In this document: positions 8,648 through 13,893 of the stretch, one piece after another
Numbering within the stretch: position 1 is the stretch's first letter
Layout of the letters: the number at the start of each line of letters is the position of its first letter
Source: Gammaproteobacteria bacterium
GTDB taxonomy: Bacteria > Pseudomonadota > Gammaproteobacteria > J044
NCBI GenBank assembly: GCA_003696465.1
Contig: RFHG01000427.1
Coordinates: 1-13,893 of the forward strand
Direction of reading: 5' to 3'
DNA length: 13,893 nt
The notes under the pieces: model-generated
Seen by the model: only the letters and a program-made list of their open reading frames with translations
What the model was told of the DNA's origin: nothing
Database searches by the model: none
Made by a program: the position numbers and the translations under genes

Positions 8648-8653
8648 ATTCTA
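8648..8653 (-). promoter_or_regulatory. Candidate -10 of the sigma54-activator gene
   Basis: TAGAAT (five of six matches to TATAAT) on the minus strand, with transcription expected near 8641, about 21 bases before the ATG. At 17-base spacing the -35 would be TGGGCG, which is poor and fits a promoter needing an activator. Confidence 0.4.
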
Positions 8654-8705
8654 GCAAGTCGGACAGGCCGCGCCCATGGCCGAGGCGCCGTCATATGTGT
8701 CTGGC

Positions 8706-8719
8706 TTGACCTGGATCAA
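8706..8719. promoter_or_regulatory. FNR/ANR-type box upstream of the sigma54-activator gene
   Basis: TTGACCTGGATCAA on the plus strand (TTGATCCAGGTCAA on the minus) matches the FNR/ANR consensus TTGAT-N4-ATCAA at nine of ten fixed positions. Its centre is about 71.5 bases upstream of the start predicted from the -10 at 8648-8653, a known class I activation spacing. It overlaps the stop codon of the 79-residue gene. FNR-family proteins are oxygen- or redox-responsive in known systems; regulation here is inferred. Confidence 0.6.
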
Positions 8720-8955
8720 GCGGCCTGTTCGGTCTCCGGGCCCGTACCGCTCAGGCGGCGGATTTCGCGCACCAGGGTGCAGATCTCGTCATTGCCCAGC
8801 AGCTCGGCGCGCGACAGGACCTCCTCGCGATAGACCGGTTCCTGGACCATCAGCTGCAGGGCGGCGTCGAGCCCCATCTCTCCGTGCATTGCATCCTGCA
8901 GGCGGATCAGCAGACGGTTGAGCTCGTGCCGCCGACGGTGGTTTTCCTCTGGCAT
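8716..8955 (-). CDS. Small hypothetical protein, 79 residues
   Basis: I do not recognise a family. The product begins MPEENHRRRHELNRLLIRLQ; it is charged and helix-rich, with no signal peptide, membrane segment or cysteine-pair motif except one Cys near residue 58. It is probably a small cytoplasmic helical protein. The start at 8955 has GGAAG four bases and GAGGAG twelve bases upstream, plus a promoter-like pair at 8986-9014. An alternative in-frame ATG at 9024 overlaps the ampG stop as TGATG and would give 102 residues, but has little Shine-Dalgarno and would place the promoter inside the gene. The stop overlaps the FNR box. The frame is part of a longer open frame antisense-shadowing ampG, so coding status is likely rather than certain. 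Confidence 0.65.
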   Translation of the reverse strand: MPEENHRRRHELNRLLIRLQDAMHGEMGLDAALQLMVQEPVYREEVLSRAELLGNDEICTLVREIRRLSGTGPETEQAA

Positions 8956-8985
8956 CTTCTTCCGTGCTCCTCGGTTTCGGCGCGC

Positions 8986-9014
8986 ATCATACACATCCGC
9001 GCCGCCGAGGTGAA
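8986..9014 (-). promoter_or_regulatory. Sigma70-like promoter of the 79-residue gene
   Basis: -10 TATGAT (8986-8991, five of six) and -35 TTCACC (9009-9014, four of six) with a 17-base spacer on the minus strand. The expected start is near 8979, 24 bases before the ATG at 8955. It begins just past the ampG stop. Confidence 0.45.
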
Positions 9015-9023
9015 TGACCTGCA

Positions 9024-10382
9024 TCAGGATGTTCCAATATGCTTCTGCACGCGCGGCAGCCACAGGCACAGGAAGATGGCCGGCAGCCCCAGCAGGGCGG
9101 CATAGACGAAGAACACGAAGTAGCCCTGGGTCTCGGCCACCACGCCTGCAAAACCGCCGATGAACTTGGCCAGCAGGGTCATCAGCGAACTGAACAGGGC
9201 GTACTGGGTGGCGGTATAGGCCACGCTCGTCAGGCTGGAGAGCCAGGCGATCAGGGCCGAGGTGGCGATGCCGCCGCTCAGGTTGTCGGCGCTGATGACC
9301 ACGGCCAGCCAGTGCAGGTCGGGCGGCATGAGTGCCAGGCTGGCAAACAGCAGGTTGGTTGCGGCCACCAGCACCGCGCCCAGCAGCAGCGGACGATACA
9401 GGCCGATGCGGGCCACCAGGACCCCGCCGATGGCTGCCCCCGCCAGGGTCATGCCGAAGCCGAACAGTTTGGTGATGGCCGCAATCTCGCTCTTGGTATA
9501 GCCCATGTCGAGATAGAACGGATTGGCCATCACCCCCATGGTGATGTCCGACAGCTTGTAGGTGGCGACCAGGGCCAGGATCAGCCAGGCGGCATGGCCG
9601 TTGCGGTGGAAGAAGTCGGCAAACGGCGCGATCACGGCATCCACGAACCAGGCGGCCAGCAGCCGGGCCCGCCCCTGCAGGTCGAACAGGCCGAGCTGCC
9701 GCTCGAGGCGGGCCTCGATGTCGCGTGCCGCCGTTTCCAGCGATACCCGGGGTTCGCGCACTGCAAGGGTGGTGAGGATGCCGATCAGCATCACGGCGGC
9801 CATGCTGCGGTAACTGAAGATCCAGCCGTGCAGATCGGCCAGCCACAGGGCGCCGGCCCCGGCGATCAGCAGTCCGACCCGGTAGCCGGCCACATAGGCG
9901 GCAGCCATCGCCCCCTGCAGGCGTTCCTCCACTGCCTCGATGCGCCAGGCATCGATGACGATGTCCTGGGTGGCCGAGGCGAAGGCCACGCCCACCGCAA
10001 TCAGGGCCAGCAGCAAGGTCTGCGTGGCGGGGTCGACCAGGGTCATGGCATACAGGCCCAGCGCAATGCCGCTCTGCGCCAGCAGCATCCAGCCACGCCG
10101 CCGCCCCAGCAGCCGGGTGAGCAGCGGCAACGGCAGGCGGTCGATCACCGGGGCCCACAGTACCTTGATCGAATAGGTGATGCCGACCCAGCTGAAAAAG
10201 CCGATCACGCTGCGCGTGATACCGGCATCGTGCAGCCAGGCGGAGAGGGTCGAGAATACCAGCAGGAAGGGCAGCCCGGCCGCCAGCCCCAGCAGCGACA
10301 TGGCCACCACTTCCGGCCGGGTGTAGATGCGCCAGCCGGAGATGGCCGGGGTCGGAGAGGAGGTTTCCCGGCGAGCGGACAT
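9024..10382 (-). CDS. ampG: AmpG-family muropeptide permease (MFS)
   Basis: The 452-residue protein has about 12 hydrophobic segments starting near residue 26 and the AmpG-type signature ASATQDIVIDAWR at 135-147, with RRGWML at 95-100. AmpG imports GlcNAc-1,6-anhydroMurNAc peptides released in cell-wall turnover, feeding recycling and, in many Gram-negatives, beta-lactamase induction. No ampR, ampD or nagZ is visible here. The gene starts at ATG 10382, four bases after the xth stop, with only CTGAAG as a weak Shine-Dalgarno, suggesting cotranscription and coupling. The family is clear; other AmpG-like transporters exist, so substrate is by homology. Confidence 0.9.
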   Translation of the reverse strand: MSARRETSSPTPAISGWRIYTRPEVVAMSLLGLAAGLPFLLVFSTLSAWLHDAGITRSVIGFFSWVGITYSIKVLWAPVIDRLPLPLLTRLLGRRRGWMLLAQSGIALGLYAMTLVDPATQTLLLALIAVGVAFASATQDIVIDAWRIEAVEERLQGAMAAAYVAGYRVGLLIAGAGALWLADLHGWIFSYRSMAAVMLIGILTTLAVREPRVSLETAARDIEARLERQLGLFDLQGRARLLAAWFVDAVIAPFADFFHRNGHAAWLILALVATYKLSDITMGVMANPFYLDMGYTKSEIAAITKLFGFGMTLAGAAIGGVLVARIGLYRPLLLGAVLVAATNLLFASLALMPPDLHWLAVVISADNLSGGIATSALIAWLSSLTSVAYTATQYALFSSLMTLLAKFIGGFAGVVAETQGYFVFFVYAALLGLPAIFLCLWLPRVQKHIGTS

Positions 10383-10386
10383 GACT

Positions 10387-11163
10387 TCAGAGATCGATGT
10401 CGTAGTCGATGATCAGCGGCGCATGGTCGGAGAAGCGCTGTTCCTTGTAGATGGATACCGCCAGCACCTTGTCCCGCAGCCGGGGCGTGATGACCTGATA
10501 GTCGATGCGCCAGCCCACGTTCTTCTCCCAGGCACGACCACGGTTGGACCACCAGGTGTACTGGTCCGGCTCCTGGTTGATGACACGGAAGGCATCGACA
10601 AAGCCGGCCGGGCCGAACAGTTCATCCATCCAGGCCCGTTCGTGGGGCAGGAAGCCGGAATTCTTCTGGTTCTGCTTCCAGTTCTTGAGGTCGATTTCCT
10701 TGTGTGCGATGTTCCAGTCGCCGCAGATGATGTACTCCCGCCGCTTGCGCCGAAAGCCCTTGAGAATGGGCATGAAGCATTCCAGGAATCGGTCCTTGGA
10801 GGCCTGCCGCTCCGGGCCGGCCGAGCCGGATGGTACATACAGCGAGGCCACGGAAAGGCCGGGGTAGCGCGCCTCCAGCCAGCGGCCTTCGCGGTCGAAC
10901 TCGTCGCAGCCCATGTGGCTGCTGATCTCGTCGGGCTCCTTGCGGCAATACAGCGCGGTGCCGGCATAGCCCTTCTTTTCGGCATCGTTGTAAAAGCAAT
11001 GGTAGCCTTCGGGCCAGAACACCGGGTCCTCGAGCTGGTGTACCTGGGCCTTGGTCTCCTGGATGCAGACAAAGTCGGCATTCTGGTCCGGCAGCCAGTC
11101 GAAGAACCCTTTGCGGGCCGCGGCGCGGATGCCGTTGGCATTGAAGCTGATGACGCGGAGCAT
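10387..11163 (-). CDS. xth: Exodeoxyribonuclease III, Crc/ExoA type with intact active site
   Basis: A 258-residue exonuclease III/AP endonuclease-family protein for base-excision repair. Visible residues: Asn8 and Asn10 in SFNANGI, Glu36 in IQETKA, Asp149 and Asn151 in CGDWNIAH, and Asp246-His247 in SDHAPL. These correspond to the metal-binding and catalytic set of E. coli ExoIII. The sequence also resembles Pseudomonas Crc (RRKRREYI at 138-145, ERAWMDE at 175-181, DYQ at 221-223). Crc has lost its catalytic residues; this protein has not, so an enzyme is expected. A candidate minus-strand promoter is GACAAT/TTGCCT at 11194-11222. The downstream gene is ampG, four bases away. Divergent from the pyrE operon. 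Confidence 0.93.
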   Translation of the reverse strand: MLRVISFNANGIRAAARKGFFDWLPDQNADFVCIQETKAQVHQLEDPVFWPEGYHCFYNDAEKKGYAGTALYCRKEPDEISSHMGCDEFDREGRWLEARYPGLSVASLYVPSGSAGPERQASKDRFLECFMPILKGFRRKRREYIICGDWNIAHKEIDLKNWKQNQKNSGFLPHERAWMDELFGPAGFVDAFRVINQEPDQYTWWSNRGRAWEKNVGWRIDYQVITPRLRDKVLAVSIYKEQRFSDHAPLIIDYDIDL

Positions 11164-11193
11164 GTCGTGTTCCCGTGCGGATGGATGGGGGCG

Positions 11194-11222
11194 ATTGTCC
11201 CTGCCTCGCGGGACGAAGGCAA
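11194..11222 (-). promoter_or_regulatory. Candidate promoter for xth-ampG
   Basis: -10 GACAAT (11194-11199) and -35 TTGCCT (11217-11222) with a 17-base spacer, each four of six to consensus, on the minus strand. It overlaps the inverted repeat CGCGGG/CCCGCG (11207-11212, 11224-11229) between the divergent genes. Confidence 0.35.
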
Positions 11223-11230
11223 ACCCGCGC

Positions 11231-11236
11231 TACAAT
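11231..11236 (+). promoter_or_regulatory. -10 box directly before the phospholipase-like gene (leaderless start)
   Basis: TACAAT ends six bases before ATG 11243, so transcription would begin at or next to the A of the start codon. No Shine-Dalgarno is present in the preceding bases. A matching -35 at normal spacing is poor. Confidence 0.45.
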
Positions 11237-11242
11237 GGCGCC

Positions 11243-11815
11243 ATGAAACACTGGCTGATCATTCTGCTGCTGATGCCCTCCCTGCTGCAGGCCGAGGGCA
11301 TGGAAGACGCCCTGCGTCTGGTGGAGTCCCTGCAGATGGCCCGCCTGGCCCGGTTGCAGGAGCGCCTGCCGGTACCGGTGAAGCCCTTTGCCAGCGATGG
11401 CTGCAGCGGCGGCATGTCCGCAGGCTGGACCGTGTTTGCCGAAGGGCTGCCGGGGGTGGCCAAGAAGCTGGGCCGGCGGCCGCCGTGGGAGGGTTGCTGC
11501 GTCATCCATGATCGTGCCTACTGGCAGGGCCGTGGCGAGGGTGGTTATGCCGCCCGTCTGGCCGCCGATCAGGCGTTGCGCCAATGCGTGCTGGACACGG
11601 CTGCCGCCGAGGGTGATGCCTGGGCGGCGCAGGTCGGCATCCCGCCCGAGCGCATGCAGGCCTTGATGCGGCAGGTGGCCGGTGCCATGTACCTCGCGGT
11701 ACGGCTGGGTGGCGGGCCCTGTACCGGCCTGCCCTGGCGCTGGGGGCATGGCTGGCCCGAATGCGACAGCCTGCCGGATGATCGGCACATGGCACGCATG
11801 GAGTCCGGACGATGA
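11243..11815 (+). CDS. Secreted phospholipase-A2-like protein
   Basis: A 190-residue product with a signal peptide (MKHWLII, core to about 15, cleavage after LQA at 15-17). The mature part has DGCSGG at 52-57 and EGCCVIHDRAYW at 83-94. The latter matches the CCxxHDxxY active-site signature of the phospholipase A2 fold, with His89-Asp90 as catalytic residues; DGCSGG lies where a calcium-loop would be expected. Six cysteines (54, 85, 86, 115, 160, 174) could form three disulfides, fitting periplasmic or extracellular location. A Trp-rich tail WRWGHGWPE at 165-173 recurs, as I recall, in bacterial proteins of this type. The start at ATG 11243 replaces a longer frame from 11051 that would run back through xth. 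The stop overlaps the SDR start by 4 bases. Activity is inferred from the motif. Confidence 0.8.
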   Translation: MKHWLIILLLMPSLLQAEGMEDALRLVESLQMARLARLQERLPVPVKPFASDGCSGGMSAGWTVFAEGLPGVAKKLGRRPPWEGCCVIHDRAYWQGRGEGGYAARLAADQALRQCVLDTAAAEGDAWAAQVGIPPERMQALMRQVAGAMYLAVRLGGGPCTGLPWRWGHGWPECDSLPDDRHMARMESGR

Positions 11816-12639
11816 CGACACAGTATCCCGACCTGAAGGGCGCGCGCGTGCTTGTCACCGGTGCCTCGGGTGGCCTGGGCGCGGCGATGGCCCGTGCCTT
11901 CGGTGCCCAGGGCGCCCGTGTGGTGGTCCACTACCGGACCCGGGCCGAGGGCGCGGCCCAGACCGCGCTGGCCGTGGCCGAGGCGGGCGGCGAGGCGGTC
12001 AAGCTGCGCGCCGACCTGCGTTCGGAGGCCGCCATCGAGCGGCTGGTGGATGACGCCTGGCAACAGTGGGACGGCCTCGACGTGGTGGTCAACAACGCCG
12101 GCGTCGTGCTCAAGGCGGCCATCCTCGATGCCGGCAGCCGCTGGTGGGACGATGTCCTGAACGTGAACCTGCGCGCCCCCTATCTGCTCTCGCGGCGCGT
12201 CGCCGCGCGCATGATCGATGCCGGCATCCGCGGCACCATCCTGCACAACAGCAGCATCCATGCGCGAAGGAGCACCCGGTATTTCTCCGCCTATGCCGCC
12301 TCCAAGGCAGCACTGGAAATGCTGGCCAGCGTGCAGGCGCTGGAATGGGCCGAACACGGCATCCGCGTGAATTGCGTGGCGCCGGGCGTGGTCCCGGTGG
12401 AGCGCACGGCCACGGCCCTTGCCGAGGCCGAGGAGCTGTGGCGGCCGCACATTCCGCTCGGGCGTTACGGGCGGCCCGAGGAGATCGCCGAGCTGACCCT
12501 GTTCCTTGCCTCCGAGGCCAGTGGCTGGACCACCGGACAGTCCTATGTGGCCGATGGTGGTATGCTTGCGCGCATCGACATGCCGCGCCGCCCGCGGCCG
12601 CCCTTGCCACCCGAACCCGACCTGATCGAAGACGACTGA
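11812..12639 (+). CDS. Short-chain dehydrogenase/reductase (FabG-like)
   Basis: A 275-residue classical SDR. Cofactor loop TGASGGLG is at 16-23, NNAG at 94-97, Asn118 in VNL, catalytic Ser148 in the NSS motif, and Tyr161-x3-Lys165 in YAASK. Arg42 after the second strand (VVVHYRTR) favours NADP(H). The fold ends at YVADGG about residue 250 and is followed by an unusual proline-rich acidic tail of about 25 residues. Substrate cannot be told. The start overlaps the stop of the phospholipase-like gene as ATGA, with GGAG about eight bases upstream. Its stop is five bases before pyrE. The context is an operon with a lipid-hydrolase-like protein and a pyrimidine gene, which does not settle the function. 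Confidence 0.92.
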   Translation: MTTQYPDLKGARVLVTGASGGLGAAMARAFGAQGARVVVHYRTRAEGAAQTALAVAEAGGEAVKLRADLRSEAAIERLVDDAWQQWDGLDVVVNNAGVVLKAAILDAGSRWWDDVLNVNLRAPYLLSRRVAARMIDAGIRGTILHNSSIHARRSTRYFSAYAASKAALEMLASVQALEWAEHGIRVNCVAPGVVPVERTATALAEAEELWRPHIPLGRYGRPEEIAELTLFLASEASGWTTGQSYVADGGMLARIDMPRRPRPPLPPEPDLIEDD

Positions 12640-12644
12640 AGCCG

Positions 12645-13289
12645 ATGAAAGACTACCAGCGCGAGTTTCTCGACTTTGCCATCCGCCAGGGCGTGCTGCG
12701 CTTTGGCGAGTTCACCCTCAAGTCCGGCCGTACCAGCCCGTATTTCTTCAATGCCGGCCTGTTCAATACCGGTGCCGCCCTGGCGCGTCTCGGGCGCTAC
12801 TATGCGCAGACCATTCTCGATGCCGGCATCGAATTCGATGTCCTGTTCGGACCGGCCTACAAGGGCATTCCCCTGGCTTCCGCCACTGCCGTGCAGCTGG
12901 CCGAGCAGCACGGGCGGGATGTGCCCTGGGCCTTCAACCGCAAGGAGGTCAAGGATCATGGCGAGGGCGGTACCATCGTCGGTGCGCCGCTCGAGGGCCG
13001 GGTACTGGTGATCGACGATGTCATCACCGCCGGTACCGCCATCCGCGAGTCGGTCGAGATCATCCGTGCCCAGGGCGCAGAACTCGCCGGGGTAGTGATC
13101 TCGCTCAACCGCAAGGAACGCGGACAGGGTGCGCGCTCCGCCATTCAGGAGGTGGAGCAGGAATATGGCGTGCCGGTGGCCAGCATCGTCGACCTCGACG
13201 ATCTGGTGACCTACCTCGAGTCGGGCAATGTGGATGACTCGGCCCTGGAGGCCATCCGTGCCTATCGTGCCGAGTACGGGGTGGCATGA
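12645..13289 (+). CDS. pyrE: Orotate phosphoribosyltransferase
   Basis: The 214-residue protein matches PyrE in length and motifs: Lys26 with SGRTSPYFFN at 27-36, FGPAYKGIPLA at 68-78, FNRKEVKDHGEGG at 97-109 (the catalytic flexible loop with its Lys residues), and VLVIDDVITAGTAIR at 120-134 (the PRPP-binding loop). It converts orotate and PRPP to orotidine 5'-phosphate in de novo pyrimidine synthesis, in the cytoplasm. The start at 12645 gives the family N-terminus; the open frame upstream (from 12066) is a shadow of the SDR gene. The SDR stop is five bases upstream, and its stop overlaps the next gene by 4 bases. No leader peptide or attenuator of the E. coli type is seen. Confidence 0.98.
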   Translation: MKDYQREFLDFAIRQGVLRFGEFTLKSGRTSPYFFNAGLFNTGAALARLGRYYAQTILDAGIEFDVLFGPAYKGIPLASATAVQLAEQHGRDVPWAFNRKEVKDHGEGGTIVGAPLEGRVLVIDDVITAGTAIRESVEIIRAQGAELAGVVISLNRKERGQGARSAIQEVEQEYGVPVASIVDLDDLVTYLESGNVDDSALEAIRAYRAEYGVA

Positions 13290-13893
13290 ACACCCCGGCA
13301 CCCGAACAGGAAGCGCCTCTGGCGGCCCGAGGGAGCGGCTGGAAGCTGTTCGGCATCGTCTTTGCCGGTGTTTTTCTGGCCCTGGCCGTGGCGGGGGTGA
13401 TTGCCTGGCTGTGGCTGTTCCCGTCGCCCTTTACCCCGGTCCGGCTGTCGCCCGACGAGCAGCAGGTACTGGAACAGAAGCTGGAGCGGCTCGAGACCGC
13501 TGGCGGCACGGCCCCTGCGCGGGCACCCGATACCGGCCCTCGGCCCGATGAGCTGGATGCCGAGGGCAGGCTCCGGCCCGAGGCCTACAGCGAAAACCCC
13601 GAGGGGCGGGAGATCGAGTTCAGCGAGCGCGAACTCAATGCCCTGCTGGCCAGCGACCCGGAGCTTGCGCGGCGCATGGCCATCGACCTGTCGAATGACT
13701 TGGTCAGCCTCAAGCTGCTGATCCCGGTGCCCGAGGACTTCCCCGTCATGGCCGGCAGGACGGTCCGCGTGCGTGCCGGCATGACCGTGCGCATGAAGGA
13801 TGGCCAGCCCCAGTTCATCCTGCGGGGCGTCAGTGTCATGGGTGTGCCGCTGCCCAATGCCTGGCTGGGCGAGGTCAAGCATCGCGACCTTGC
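13286..13893 (+). CDS. Membrane-anchored protein of unknown function, truncated by window edge
   Basis: An open frame of 202 codons begins at ATG 13286, overlapping the pyrE stop as ATGA, and runs off the right edge. Residues 1-19 are a short cytoplasmic tail and 21-44 form one transmembrane helix (Gly/Ala/Val/Leu-rich, ending WLWLF). Residues about 50-100 are a charged, Pro-rich linker. From about 105 a folded, probably periplasmic domain begins, with FSERELNALLASDPELARRM at 112-131 and alternating hydrophobic strands (LVSLKLLIPVPEDFPV at 139-154, then up to GVPLPNAWLG at 186-195). This looks like a lipid- or substrate-carrying beta domain, but I do not recognise the family. It is likely cotranscribed with pyrE. 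The C-terminus is missing. Confidence 0.85.
   Translation, partial: MNTPAPEQEAPLAARGSGWKLFGIVFAGVFLALAVAGVIAWLWLFPSPFTPVRLSPDEQQVLEQKLERLETAGGTAPARAPDTGPRPDELDAEGRLRPEAYSENPEGREIEFSERELNALLASDPELARRMAIDLSNDLVSLKLLIPVPEDFPVMAGRTVRVRAGMTVRMKDGQPQFILRGVSVMGVPLPNAWLGEVKHRDL

Noticed and set aside
9039..10412. 457-codon plus-strand frame opposite ampG
   Set aside because: Shadow of ampG; Gln/Gly/His-rich without domain or Shine-Dalgarno.
11195..11236. TTGTCC and TACAAT as a plus-strand -35/-10 pair
   Set aside because: The spacing is 30 bases, too long for a sigma70 promoter; only the -10 is kept.
10622..11821. 399-codon minus-strand frame spanning xth and the phospholipase-like gene
   Set aside because: It crosses genes on both strands with no motif support.

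Overview
The window is high-GC chromosomal DNA, densely packed with no gene-free stretch above about 135 bases. Gene content (Crc/ExoA-type exonuclease III next to pyrE, AmpG permease, RluE, an orphan MlaC-like protein, a CHASE-PAS-GGDEF-EAL protein and a PspF-sized sigma54 activator) points to a gammaproteobacterium, probably a Chromatiales/Ectothiorhodospiraceae-like or pseudomonad-related lineage. That placement is an inference from gene families and GC content, not from a marker gene. I see no tRNA, rRNA, IS element, CRISPR array, prophage or sign of recent transfer.

Layout. Positions 1-7550 hold one long minus-strand run, read right to left: a periplasmic binding protein (GTG start at 7550), a membrane CHASE-PAS-GGDEF-EAL c-di-GMP enzyme overlapping it by 4 bases, RluE 23S rRNA pseudouridine synthase (GTG start), a fructosamine-kinase-family protein, an orphan MlaC/Ttg2D-like periplasmic protein, and a large secreted or membrane protein of unknown function that runs off the left edge. 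A good sigma70 promoter with two dyads sits at 7597-7659. Positions 7682-8955 hold a sigma54 activator with no sensory domain, preceded by an excellent FNR/ANR box (8706-8719), and a 79-residue hypothetical protein with its own promoter. Positions 9024-11163 hold xth and then ampG, both on the minus strand and 4 bases apart.

The strand switches at 11164-11242. From 11243 to the right edge is a tight plus-strand operon: a secreted phospholipase-A2-like protein with a leaderless-looking start, an SDR oxidoreductase, pyrE, and a membrane-anchored protein cut by the window edge. Three of its junctions are 4-base ATGA overlaps or short gaps.

How it fits together. The most system-like unit is the binding protein plus CHASE-PAS-GGDEF-EAL pair. 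A solute-binding protein with no permease or ATPase is translationally coupled to a membrane enzyme carrying a periplasmic sensory domain, a GGDEF motif with an RxxD inhibitory site, and an EAL domain with all expected catalytic residues. It reads as a two-part ligand sensor controlling c-di-GMP. The right half resembles the pseudomonad pyrE-crc neighbourhood, but here the ExoIII-family protein keeps its catalytic residues and two extra genes lie between it and pyrE. Both edge genes are truncated only by the window, and several starts were moved from the longest open frame on the basis of Shine-Dalgarno spacing.
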